A model generated the notes under the pieces. It made no database searches, was not told the origin of the DNA, and worked only from the letters and a program-made list of their open reading frames with translations. This document shows positions 53,011-63,543 of a stretch of DNA of 64,000 bases, in pieces. The position numbers and the translations under genes are program-made. Positions within the stretch are counted from its first letter, which is position 1, and each line of letters starts with the position of its first letter. Source of the DNA: Oxalobacteraceae bacterium OTU3CINTB1 (lineage in GTDB: Bacteria > Pseudomonadota > Gammaproteobacteria > Burkholderiales > Burkholderiaceae_D); contig CP099652.1 of NCBI GenBank assembly GCA_024123955.1, positions 2,356,001 through 2,420,000 on the forward strand. Direction: 5' to 3'.

Positions 53011-55155
53011 TTAGGGCTGGCTTGCGGCGGTGTGTGACAAGATGAAGGCGTAGGTATCGGCCGATTCGGCATCCTGCTGGGCGCGCGTCGAGCCCATGCC
53101 GTGGCCGGCGTCGAAGTCGACGCGCAGCAGCACCGGCTTGCCGCTGGCGGTGGCCGTCTGCAGCCGCGCCGCCATCTTGGCCGGATGGAACGGCGCCACG
53201 CGCGGATCGGTCACGCCGGTCGTCAGCAGTACCGCCGGATACTTGGTGCCGTCGACCACTTGCTGGTAGCTGTCGATGCTCTTGAGCGCCTTGAGTCCGG
53301 CCGGGTCCGAGATCGCGCCCCATTCCGGTTCTTCCGCGTAGCCGTTCTGCTCGGCCACGTAGCGCAACGGGTTGTGCCAGCCCACGCCCGACACCACGGC
53401 CGCGAACAGGTCCGGACGCTCCTCCATCGCGCGGCCCATCGGGATGCCGCCGGCCGAGCGGCCGCCGATGGCCAGGTGCGCCGGCGCCGTGTAGTTGTTG
53501 GCTACCAGGTCCTCGCTGACGGCGATCAGGTCGCGCCACGTGTTCGGCTTGTTTTCCAGCTTGCCTGCGCGGTGCCACTCGCGGCCGAATTCGCCGCCGC
53601 CGCGCACGTTGGCGTAGCCGATGATGGCGCCCTGGTCGGCCAGCGCCAGCGCGCGACCGGCGAACGACGGCGTGTACGCGGCCGCGCCGTAGCTGCCGTA
53701 GGCCGAGATGAAGGTTGGATTCTTGCCGTCCATCTTCAGCCCCTTTTTGTAGATCAGGCTGTAGGGGATCTGCGTGCCGTCCTTGGCCTTGGCGTAGCGG
53801 CGCTCGGTCGTGTAGGCGCTGACGTCGATCGCCGGCTTGGGGGTGATGCCGGTGTCGGCCAGCGTGCCGTCCGCGCCCACGGCCCAGATGCCGGCCGGTT
53901 CGAGCCAGCCCGACAGGATCGTCAAGGCGCCCGGCGCGTCGGCGCTCGCTTCGATCGAACGCAGCGTGCCGTCGAAGGGCAGGGCGATGTCGGTCAGCTT
54001 GCCGTCGTTGCCGAGGCGCTGCAGGCGGCTATTGCCGCCGTCCATCGAGCGGATGTACAAGCCGTCCTGCGCGCGGGCGGTGCCTTCGAGCACCAGCGTC
54101 GACTCGGCCACCGCCTCGGTCGCCGTCGCCAGCGATGGCGCCTTGGCCGAGGTCTTCAGCAGCCTTCCGCGCGGATGGCCCTTGGTCGACAGCAGGTACA
54201 GGTCGTCGCCGTGCAGCTCGACGCCGGTCACTTCATCGTCGAAATCGGTGACCTTGGTCCACTTGGCCTTGCCCTTGAGGACGTCGGCGACCGGTGCGAC
54301 ATAAATGCGATGCTCCGGCCGCACGTCCATCAGCAACAGCACCGCGTACCTGGAGTGCGGGGCCGTGGCGATGTATGGCGCCTGGATCTTGTCGTACTGG
54401 ACGGCCGGGTCGCGGCCGCGCTGCATCAGGATTGGATCCTTGGCCGGATTGGCGCCCAGCTTATGGAAGCGTACGCGCGCGTCCAGATAGCGCTCCGGCG
54501 TGTTGACCTTGCCGGTCAGCTGGTTGTAGAAGAAGCCGGAGCTGTCGTCGAGCCAGTTCGGATTGGCGCCTTGCGTGTCGGCGATGCGTTCTTTCAAGAT
54601 CGCGCCGCTGCGCACGTCCATGATCTGCAGTACCGAATCCTCGCTGCCATCCTTGGACACGCCATAGACCAGTTTGCTGCCATCGGGCGACGGCTGCCAC
54701 CAGTCGAGCGAATAGTGGCTGGACTTGGTGTCGAGCTTGGTCGGATCGACCAGCACGCGCTCCTTGCCCTGGGCATCGCGCACGAACAGCTTGAAGTTGT
54801 TGGCGCCAGCCGGGCGCTGCTGGTAGAAGATGCTGTCGCCGGCTTTCTGCACTTGCGCCGGCGCGGCCACGTCGCCCGACAATTGCTGGATACGTTTGAG
54901 CAGCACATCGCGCTTGGGCAGCGCGTCGAGCACGCCGCGTGCGTGCGCGTTCTGTTGTTTCAGGAAGGGCAGCCAGTCGGGGTCCTTGTCGTTCTCCATC
55001 CAGCGGTAGCGGTCGACGATGGCCTCGCCGAAGTAGGTGTCGGTGACCGGCACGACCTTGGCGACGGGGGCGGGTGGAACGGGCTTTTGCGCCAGGGCGG
55101 CGCTAGCGGTCAGGGCAAGGGCGGCCCCGTACATCAGGCGGACTAACTTGGTCAT
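53011..55155 (-). CDS. Secreted prolyl oligopeptidase-family peptidase (S9A)
   Basis: 714 residues from ATG 55155, which has AGGAG upstream and begins a signal peptide (MTKLVRLMYGAALALTASAALA). The beta-propeller fills about residues 70-430, with DRYRWMENDKDPDWLPFL before it as in S9A enzymes. The alpha/beta-hydrolase domain carries the Ser in GGRSAGGIPMG (about 563), Asp in GVTDPRVAPFHPAK (about 648) and His in FDAGHGMGS (about 683). It should cut short proline-containing peptides in the periplasm. It follows the RDD gene by 50 bp on the same strand. Confidence 0.93.
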   Translation of the reverse strand: MTKLVRLMYGAALALTASAALAQKPVPPAPVAKVVPVTDTYFGEAIVDRYRWMENDKDPDWLPFLKQQNAHARGVLDALPKRDVLLKRIQQLSGDVAAPAQVQKAGDSIFYQQRPAGANNFKLFVRDAQGKERVLVDPTKLDTKSSHYSLDWWQPSPDGSKLVYGVSKDGSEDSVLQIMDVRSGAILKERIADTQGANPNWLDDSSGFFYNQLTGKVNTPERYLDARVRFHKLGANPAKDPILMQRGRDPAVQYDKIQAPYIATAPHSRYAVLLLMDVRPEHRIYVAPVADVLKGKAKWTKVTDFDDEVTGVELHGDDLYLLSTKGHPRGRLLKTSAKAPSLATATEAVAESTLVLEGTARAQDGLYIRSMDGGNSRLQRLGNDGKLTDIALPFDGTLRSIEASADAPGALTILSGWLEPAGIWAVGADGTLADTGITPKPAIDVSAYTTERRYAKAKDGTQIPYSLIYKKGLKMDGKNPTFISAYGSYGAAAYTPSFAGRALALADQGAIIGYANVRGGGEFGREWHRAGKLENKPNTWRDLIAVSEDLVANNYTAPAHLAIGGRSAGGIPMGRAMEERPDLFAAVVSGVGWHNPLRYVAEQNGYAEEPEWGAISDPAGLKALKSIDSYQQVVDGTKYPAVLLTTGVTDPRVAPFHPAKMAARLQTATASGKPVLLRVDFDAGHGMGSTRAQQDAESADTYAFILSHTAASQP

Positions 55156-55205
55156 CTTATCTCCTAGTGGCGGAACGCTCATTCTGCCACAGAAGATTGC
55201 GACAA

Positions 55206-55724
55206 TTATACCGCCGGCGCGGTCTTCTTTTTCTTTTCCGGCGGCGGCAGTTGCACCAGCCGGGTGCCGCTCAGTTTGTCGTGCAGGAATTGGCGGTCCT
55301 TGTCGAAAAACGCGGTAAGCGACCACAGCAAAATGCCGGCGCCGACCGCGCCCAGCGCCTGCCAGCGGTGCAGGTCCAGCGCCAGGCTGACGGCCAGCGC
55401 CGGCAGCACCCACATCCAGCTGAGCAGATACCGCACGGCGGCGGTTTTCGGCGGGACGTGCGCATGGCCGGGACGGACCAGCTTGAGGCGCCAGGTCTTC
55501 ATCGCCAGGGTCTGGCCGTCGCGGCTCCACTGGTGGACGAAATACACGCCCAGCACCAGGAAGGCCAGCGCCTGGCGCATGTGCTCGACCAGCGGCGCGT
55601 GGCTGGCGCCGGTGATCATCTCAAAAATCAGGAAGGGGAGGAACAGCACCGCGAATCCCAGCAGGCACTCGTAGACCATCGAAATCAAGCGGCGCTTGAT
55701 GGTCGGCGACGGGCTACTTTGCAT
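55206..55724 (-). CDS. RDD-family membrane protein
   Basis: 172 residues. The name-giving Arg and two Asp are partly kept: RRLISMVYECLLGF at the start (Asp replaced by Glu), and WSRDGQTLAMKTWRLKLV in the centre. About four hydrophobic helices. Some RDD proteins act as Na+/H+ antiporters; most have no known role. The gene overlaps the DUF3106 stop region by eleven bases. Confidence 0.85.
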   Translation of the reverse strand: MQSSPSPTIKRRLISMVYECLLGFAVLFLPFLIFEMITGASHAPLVEHMRQALAFLVLGVYFVHQWSRDGQTLAMKTWRLKLVRPGHAHVPPKTAAVRYLLSWMWVLPALAVSLALDLHRWQALGAVGAGILLWSLTAFFDKDRQFLHDKLSGTRLVQLPPPEKKKKTAPAV

Positions 55725-56496
55725 TGTCGGCGGCCGGCGCCGGCGGCGCGGTCACTGGTGCGGCCGCTGCGGCCGGCGCGGTCGGCACGGACGCCGGCGC
55801 CGCGGCAGGGGCGGGCGCGGAGATCACCGGCGCGATGTTCGAGGCGTTCGGCAACGGACCGCCGGTGGCCGGATCGACCCAGGGAGGATGCGCCGTCGCC
55901 GCCGGGGCGGTCGCGCCGGCGGCGGCTGCCGTGCCGGTGACCGGCGCGCCCGGCTTGATCGGTGCCGGAAGTTTCATCTTGCTTTGCGAAGGGGTCGGCA
56001 GGTTGGCCAGCTGTTTTTTGCTTGGCGACTTGGCTGCCAGCGCTTTTTTCTCTTCCTCGGACAGCTGCTGGTAGGATTCCCACTGGGTCGATTTTTGCGA
56101 CGGATCGAGTTTTTGCGCGCGGGCGAAATTCTGGCGCACCTGGCGGCGCTCCTCCGGCGTCATCCGGACCCACTCGCGCATGCGTTCCTGCACGCGCAAC
56201 TGTTCGTCCGGCTTCATCGACGCGTAGCGCTTGCCGATGCCCAGCCACTTTTGCTTGCGGATGGGTTCCATCGCGTCCCACTCGCCGGCCAGCGGCTCGA
56301 GCGCCTGCTGTTGCGCCGGCGTCAGGTCTTTCCACTGGATTTTCTCAGGCGGGATCTCGCCATTGCTCACGGTCAGGGGGCCGGCAGCAAGCACGGGCGT
56401 ACCGGACTGGTTGCCCATCCATATCGCCCCGGCCGCTGCTACCGCTACCACCGCCGCCGCAGCGACGCCCCATTTTGCCCGACCGCTCAATGCCAT
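55714..56496 (-). CDS. DUF3106 domain protein
   Basis: 260 residues. N-terminal membrane anchor (AAAAVVAVAAAGAIWMGN). The DUF3106 region (about residues 48-150) has repeated helices with WKDLTPAQQQALEPLAGEWD, MEPIRKQKWLGIGKRYASM and WVRMTPEERRQVRQNFARAQ, all showing the W-x-x-L/M-x-P-E/A-x-R pattern. The rest is Pro/Ala-rich and disordered. This repeat resembles helical periplasmic sensors, but the role is unknown. Two bases separate it from the DUF3619 gene; together with the sigma factor it forms an operon. Confidence 0.88.
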   Translation of the reverse strand: MALSGRAKWGVAAAAVVAVAAAGAIWMGNQSGTPVLAAGPLTVSNGEIPPEKIQWKDLTPAQQQALEPLAGEWDAMEPIRKQKWLGIGKRYASMKPDEQLRVQERMREWVRMTPEERRQVRQNFARAQKLDPSQKSTQWESYQQLSEEEKKALAAKSPSKKQLANLPTPSQSKMKLPAPIKPGAPVTGTAAAAGATAPAATAHPPWVDPATGGPLPNASNIAPVISAPAPAAAPASVPTAPAAAAAPVTAPPAPAADNAK

Positions 56497-56498
56497 GC

Positions 56499-56906
56499 TT
56501 ATTGCTCGCTCTGGGTCAGATACGCGTTAAAACCGTGGTCCAGGTAGGCGGACAGCGGCAATTCATCGGACAGGACGGCAGCATCGAGCTCGGCCAGATC
56601 GGCGATGCGTTGCTGTTGCTCGTATTGGTAGATGCCGGCCAGGCCGGCGACCAGCACCAGCATCGGCACGGCAACCCCCATGCGGCCCAGCCAGCCGAAG
56701 CCGCGGGACAGGAAGCCGCCGGAGGTGGCCATCTCGGTCCTGGCGACGCGCACGCTCATCGGCACCTCGACGTGGGCTTTTTTGCGGGCCAGCGCCAGCT
56801 TGCGCGCCTGCGCCAGCCGGTCCGTGGTCGACGCGGGCAAATCGTCCAGCCGCTCGTTGAGCGCGTGACGTACCTTGTAGGCGAAGTTCAGTTCATCGGT
56901 ATTCAT
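56499..56906 (-). CDS. DUF3619 family protein, probable anti-sigma partner
   Basis: 135 residues. N-terminal NFAYKVRHALNERLDDLPASTTDRLAQARKLAL, then one membrane helix (MGVAVPMLVLVAGLAGIYQYEQ, about residues 75-97), and a short periplasmic end with LPLSAYLDHGF. The size, topology and position after a sigma factor suit an anti-sigma factor; that role is inferred. The start overlaps the sigma-factor stop by four bases. Confidence 0.85.
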   Translation of the reverse strand: MNTDELNFAYKVRHALNERLDDLPASTTDRLAQARKLALARKKAHVEVPMSVRVARTEMATSGGFLSRGFGWLGRMGVAVPMLVLVAGLAGIYQYEQQQRIADLAELDAAVLSDELPLSAYLDHGFNAYLTQSEQ

Positions 56907-57472
56907 AGTTTAATTCCCTTGGCTTTGAGCGACTCGGCGAGAGTGTGTGTTGCGCGTGAGCAATGCGTCTTCACGCTCCCTTCGGAACATCCCATTGCTT
57001 CGGCTGTTTCAGCCACGTCCATATCCTGCCAATAACGCATAAGGAAGGCTTCTCGTTGACGTGCCGGAAGCTTTTGTACTTCCGCATCGATGAGGGCCAG
57101 CATTTGCTGGCGTTCGACCTTGTCGGCGCTCGATTCCGAGGCCTCGGTGCCTTCCTCGGCTGCATACGATTCCAGTATATCAAAGTCATCCCCGCCTTCT
57201 CCCGACGGCGCCATGCCCGAAAACAGGCTGACCCACGTGTTGCGCACCTTTTCGCGGCGGAAGTAATCGAGGATGGTGGTCTGCAGGATGCGCTGGAACA
57301 GCATCGGCAGCTCGGCGGCCGGCTTGTCGCCGTATTTCTCGGCGAGCTTGATCATCGCGTCCTGCACGATGTCCAGGGCCGATTCGTCCTTGCGTACCGC
57401 GTAGACGGCTTGTTTGAAGGCGCGCCGCTCGACGTTTTCGAGAAAGTCGGATAATTCTTTGTCTGTGGCCAT
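56903..57472 (-). CDS. ECF-type RNA polymerase sigma factor
   Basis: 189 residues. Region 2 (about 15-85) shows ALDIVQDAMIKLAEKYG, and region 4 (about 125-180) has LPARQREAFLMRYWQDMDVAETAEAMGCSEGSVKTHCSR. An acidic linker (about 88-120) joins them. It heads the sigma-DUF3619-DUF3106-RDD cluster that I recall as common in Oxalobacteraceae and Burkholderiales. The signal is unknown. Confidence 0.93.
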   Translation of the reverse strand: MATDKELSDFLENVERRAFKQAVYAVRKDESALDIVQDAMIKLAEKYGDKPAAELPMLFQRILQTTILDYFRREKVRNTWVSLFSGMAPSGEGGDDFDILESYAAEEGTEASESSADKVERQQMLALIDAEVQKLPARQREAFLMRYWQDMDVAETAEAMGCSEGSVKTHCSRATHTLAESLKAKGIKL

Positions 57473-58021
57473 GCGTTGGGTGAGGTACTGCCGGGATCAC
57501 CGGCGATAGGCGCATAATTGCTGCTGATTGTTGTTGGTATGGCTAGCTGGCGGCGATTTGCGAACTGAGCGCATGCTAGCAAAAATCGGCATTCCTTGCA
57601 CCGTTTTACGTCAAAACACCGGATTTTTGCACCGCCAACAAGCTTTTTACCGCTGTTTATCCAATTTGTCCTTGCTCAAACCGGTGCGCTAGGTGTACCG
57701 TATGGGACGCTTTGAACACCCCGAAGCTTTATGGTCTTGTCGCAGCAGGCACACAACGCCGCCATCGACACGACGCGCTTTCATATGTAGGCAGTTTGCT
57801 CTAACCCGTGCCACAAGCGCGAGAGGTACGCACAACCGCTACAGAAGGATCCGGCAGAACGATATTTGCGCTGAGCACCGCTTTGCACGCCACTACGGTT
57901 GGCGGAAGAGGCTGGTGTGACCGCATGACAAAGGGAAGCTGGGCAAAGCTGTAGGGGCAGGCATACTTCGCGAGGGAAGAGCATCCGATCAATCTCCAAT
58001 GGACCTTGAAAGGAATGTTTC
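57473..58021. other. 549-bp gap between the sigma factor and ilvB
   Basis: It must hold the divergent promoters of both operons. I found no leader peptide rich in Leu, Ile or Val codons, no T-box and no clear hairpin-T-run attenuator. Short open frames in it look like chance. A Shine-Dalgarno (AAAGGAA) precedes the ilvB start. Confidence 0.5.
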
Positions 58022-59773
<1,752 letters not shown>

Positions 59774-59774
59774 C

Positions 59775-60266
59775 ATGCGACACATTATCTCTGTATTGCT
59801 GGAAAACGAAGCCGGCGCGCTGTCCCGCGTCGTCGGGCTGTTCTCGGCGCGCGGCTACAACATCGAAACGTTGACCGTGGCCCCGACCGAAGATCCGACC
59901 CTGTCGCGCATGACCATCGTCACCAGCGGCTCGGACGACATCATCGAGCAGATCACCAAGCACCTGAACCGCCTGATCGAGGTGGTGAAGGTGGTGGACC
60001 TGACCGAGGGTCAGCACATCGAACGCGAACTCATGCTCATCAAGGTGCGCGCGGTCGGCAAGGAACGGGAAGAGATGAAACGGACGGCGGACATCTTCCG
60101 CGGCCGCATCATCGACGTCACCGAGAAGACCTACACGATCGAACTGACCGGCGCCAAGAGCAAGCTCGACGCGTTCATCGATTCGATCGACCGCGCCTCC
60201 ATCCTGGAGACGGTACGCACCGGCGGTTCCGGCATCGGACGCGGCGAACGCATCCTCAAAGTTTAA
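59775..60266 (+). CDS. ilvH: Acetolactate synthase small (regulatory) subunit
   Basis: 163 residues. N-terminal ACT domain MRHIISVLLENEAGALSRVVGLFSARGYN binds valine for feedback inhibition, as in IlvH and IlvN; the C-terminal domain has FRGRIIDVTEKTYTIELTG. It activates the large subunit. One base after ilvB, so the two are co-translated. Confidence 0.98.
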   Translation: MRHIISVLLENEAGALSRVVGLFSARGYNIETLTVAPTEDPTLSRMTIVTSGSDDIIEQITKHLNRLIEVVKVVDLTEGQHIERELMLIKVRAVGKEREEMKRTADIFRGRIIDVTEKTYTIELTGAKSKLDAFIDSIDRASILETVRTGGSGIGRGERILKV

Positions 60267-60312
60267 TGGTACGACTCCAAAACCGTATCGCACCCCACAT
60301 CAAAAATATTAA

Positions 60313-61338
<1,026 letters not shown>

Positions 61339-61355
61339 GCTTTATGTTCTTCACG

Positions 61356-61383
61356 AAAAAGCCGGCGCGAGCCGGCTTTTTTT
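61356..61383 (+). terminator. Terminator of the ilv operon
   Basis: Stem AAAAAGCCGGC with GCCGGCTTTTT and a GCGA loop, followed by more Ts. Confidence 0.92.
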
Positions 61384-61431
61384 GCATTTGCGACACGGCG
61401 ACGCTTATTTGCTGCGCCGCAGCGATTTAAG

Positions 61432-61461
61432 TAGACTTTTGTTTAATAGTATTTTTATAAT
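61432..61461 (+). promoter_or_regulatory. Likely promoter of the PEP-CTERM gene
   Basis: TAGACT -35 (61432-61437, 4/6) and a perfect TATAAT -10 (61456-61461) with an 18-bp spacer, in an AT-rich stretch. The transcript leader would be about 85 bases. Confidence 0.5.
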
Positions 61462-61553
61462 TAGTTGCGAGATTTGAAATTCTCTCTCGTCGTGCGCGCG
61501 TGGCTTTCCGCGTCGGAAGCCGCCCGCTTTATCCACCTGATGATGGAGTAACG

Positions 61554-62249
61554 ATGACAATGTTTAAATATTCAACGCTGGCCGCCACCGTCGCGCTGTG
61601 CCTGCTGTCCGCCACCGCCTCCGCCGACCCTGTCCGTATCACCTTCGACGCCGACGATCCGATCGGCGGGCTGGCCGAAGGCGAAACGCTGGGCAATCAA
61701 TATGCCGCCTACGGCGTGACCTTCGCCCCCAATGCGTTCTCGGGTCCCGGCGGACCCTCCGGCAACTGGGCCACCAACACGGACATGACGATCGTATCGT
61801 CCGACGGCTTCGACGTTGGCGGCGTGGGCGCCCCGCCGCTGGTCAGCGGTAACGTCTTGCACAGCTTTTTCGGCTGGTATTTTGAAAACGGCGACCCCAG
61901 TTTTGCCGCTAACTTCAGCCAGGGCGTGACGTCATTCAGCATCGACTTCGCCGGCGTCTATATTCCGGAACATGTCGCCATCTACGCCTACAACGGCTCG
62001 ACCTTGCTGGGCACGGCGAGCAGCGCGGTCGATACGGGCCAGTTCACGCTCAGCTTCAACAGCGCCACGCCGATCACAAGCGTTGTCATCAACAATGGCT
62101 CCTTTGAAGATTGGGTGGGGGTTGATAACATCACCTTTAACACGGCGGTGTCGGCCGTGCCGGAGCCGTCCACTTATGCCATGTTCGGCCTCGGGTTGGG
62201 CTTGCTGGGGCTGGCGGGGCGCAAGCGCGCGAACGGCGCCAAGCGGTAA
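61554..62249 (+). CDS. PEP-CTERM sorting-domain secreted protein
   Basis: 231 residues from ATG 61554 with ATGGAG upstream; the upstream part of the frame is rejected. Signal peptide ends at about residue 24 (ATASA/DP). The mature part is Gly/Asn/Phe/Ser-rich and beta-type, with ..YGVTFAPNAF.. and FSIDFAGVYIPEHVAIYAY, like many PEP-CTERM proteins with a jelly-roll fold. The C-terminus has VPEPSTYAMFGLGLGLLG followed by AGRKR, the full PEP motif, helix and basic tail. Such proteins are processed by an exosortase, which is not in this window. Role unknown; often linked to exopolysaccharide. Confidence 0.93.
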   Translation: MTMFKYSTLAATVALCLLSATASADPVRITFDADDPIGGLAEGETLGNQYAAYGVTFAPNAFSGPGGPSGNWATNTDMTIVSSDGFDVGGVGAPPLVSGNVLHSFFGWYFENGDPSFAANFSQGVTSFSIDFAGVYIPEHVAIYAYNGSTLLGTASSAVDTGQFTLSFNSATPITSVVINNGSFEDWVGVDNITFNTAVSAVPEPSTYAMFGLGLGLLGLAGRKRANGAKR

Positions 62250-62271
62250 TTGGGCAGCTTCTTCATTGCGC

Positions 62272-62296
62272 AAAAGCCGGCGGGAGCCGGCTTTTT
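62272..62296 (+). terminator. Terminator of the PEP-CTERM gene
   Basis: Stem AAAAGCCGGC with GCCGGCTTTT, GGGA loop, followed by a T run. Very similar to the ilv terminator. Confidence 0.9.
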
Positions 62297-62325
62297 GCAT
62301 TGCAACGCAAGATGATCCTGCGGAA

Positions 62326-62544
62326 TTAAACCGGATCATCGTTATTTGGTTCTTTGTGAGGCATAGGCGCGTTGACGTAGACGGGCGACGAACCGCTAAC
62401 TGGTTTCTTGATAACAGCGATGGCCAGCATTTCTTCGGTCAACTCGGGAATTTCCTCATACTCCTCAGGCTGGATCTCGTGGGCGTCGACGCCGGCCAGA
62501 TCAGAGCCCAAGGGAGGGTGCGATACGGGATATTTCGCGTTCAT
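62326..62544 (-). pseudogene. BrnA-type antitoxin remnant
   Basis: 72 residues, acidic. The part DLAGVDAHEIQPEEYEEIPE and LTEEMLAIAVIKK resembles the N-terminus of BrnA antitoxins as I remember them. The expected C-terminal ribbon-helix-helix is missing: the frame ends KEPNNDDPV, while the +1 frame reads NQITMIRF, close to the usual QITLRLD-type start of that domain, and then runs into the PEP-CTERM terminator. GAGGA precedes the ATG. So it looks like a decayed antitoxin gene, frameshifted and cut at its 3' end. Confidence 0.5.
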
Positions 62545-62584
62545 TGGCTTTCCTCATACTGACTGGATCGAACGTGATCAGCAT
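62501..62584 (-). pseudogene. 3' fragment of a BrnT-type toxin gene
   Basis: The frame reads SMRKANEREISRIAPSLGL then stop, close to the ISxRKAxxxER tail of BrnT toxins. It overlaps the start of the BrnA-like frame as in intact brnTA pairs. The rest of BrnT is absent upstream. Confidence 0.45.
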
Positions 62585-62752
62585 AAGGTTAGTGTAGGAA
62601 GATGAGGCGTAAACTTCAAGCGACGTCAGCAATCGGGGCAGACGTCGCGGATGTGTAATTTTCGGTCCGGCACCGACAGCAGGCATTGATCGGTGTCACT
62701 GGAACTGAATCGAAGAAGGCTGTGGCTTGAGTCCACTTCGATTTGGCGCTAT

Positions 62753-63010
62753 TCAGAAAATTACACTGACAGCGACGATGAGAGCGATCCAAAACAACAC
62801 CCCGATGAATGCGGCGGTTTCGCCGCTGAACACCACTTGCCCGTCTTCGCGCCACCACCATTCGAACGTTGTGATGTATCTCCGCGCGTTCCACTTGTCG
62901 ACGCGCGCCTTGCCCAATGACAGCACCGGAATGACGACCCGGCCGGTGCCGTAGGCGAACGCTTCGATGCCTATCCGCACCAGTACTTCGCCGATGAAAT
63001 CAAGCGCCAT
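62753..63010 (-). CDS. Small hypothetical membrane protein
   Basis: 85 residues. An N-terminal hydrophobic stretch (about 1-30, DFIGEVLVRIGIEAFAYG) and a clear C-terminal helix (FIGVLFWIALIVAVSVIF). A WWWRED patch lies between. No family recognised. Two bases after the preceding gene's stop, so in an operon with the hypothetical at 63013. Confidence 0.7.
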   Translation of the reverse strand: MALDFIGEVLVRIGIEAFAYGTGRVVIPVLSLGKARVDKWNARRYITTFEWWWREDGQVVFSGETAAFIGVLFWIALIVAVSVIF

Positions 63011-63012
63011 GG

Positions 63013-63528
63013 CTACCTCCGGATCATCGCCCTGAAGCGGGCGCGCTGATCGGCGCTCAACAGGCGGTAGGGGATGGGCATCGACGTATCGGCCAGCCGC
63101 ACCAGGTAGCCGGTGGGGTTGGGGCGGACCTCGCGCACGTCGCGCCAGCTCCAGACCGAGGTGCCGCCGGCGCCGCTTCGTGTGATCTGCTGCTCGTCGA
63201 TATCAATCGCGCTCGCGGCCGCATTGCGCACGCGCAGGTAGTACCACAGCGCGCCGGCCACCGTATCGGGCAGGCGCATCCTTTTTTTGCCCGACCGGTT
63301 GCTCGCCCACCGGAAATCAAGATATTCCCGCAACTGCAGCGTGACGCTAAGGCGGATTGGCACGGCGCTATCGGCTGCCGTGCCGGCCTGGCGCGTTAGC
63401 TCGGGGATGGACATATCCTCGTGCTCGATCGTGATCGTCGTCGTATCCGGCGGCGGCAGTTTCTTATGTTCGGCCATCTGCATGGCGACGGCTCTGCGGA
63501 TGAAAGGCTTGGGGTGGCTGAACCACAT
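63013..63528 (-). CDS. Hypothetical protein, YcxB-like C-terminal part
   Basis: 171 residues with GAGAGGA upstream of the ATG. The first 50 residues are polar. The middle, RLSVTLQLREYLDFRWASNR, and the end, ITRSGAGGTSVWSWRDVREVRPNPTGYLVRL, follow the YcxB-like order (strand, Trp-rich turn, PxxRLLS), but the membrane helices of that family are short or missing here. The call is tentative. It lies between the Lgt-like gene and the small membrane protein, all on one strand. Confidence 0.6.
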   Translation of the reverse strand: MWFSHPKPFIRRAVAMQMAEHKKLPPPDTTTITIEHEDMSIPELTRQAGTAADSAVPIRLSVTLQLREYLDFRWASNRSGKKRMRLPDTVAGALWYYLRVRNAAASAIDIDEQQITRSGAGGTSVWSWRDVREVRPNPTGYLVRLADTSMPIPYRLLSADQRARFRAMIRR

Positions 63529-63543
63529 GTCAGTTGTCCTCTC

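Noticed and set aside
57661..58021. Attenuator or leader peptide for the ilv operon
   Set aside because: No short frame rich in Ile, Val or Leu codons and no competing hairpins with a T run were found.
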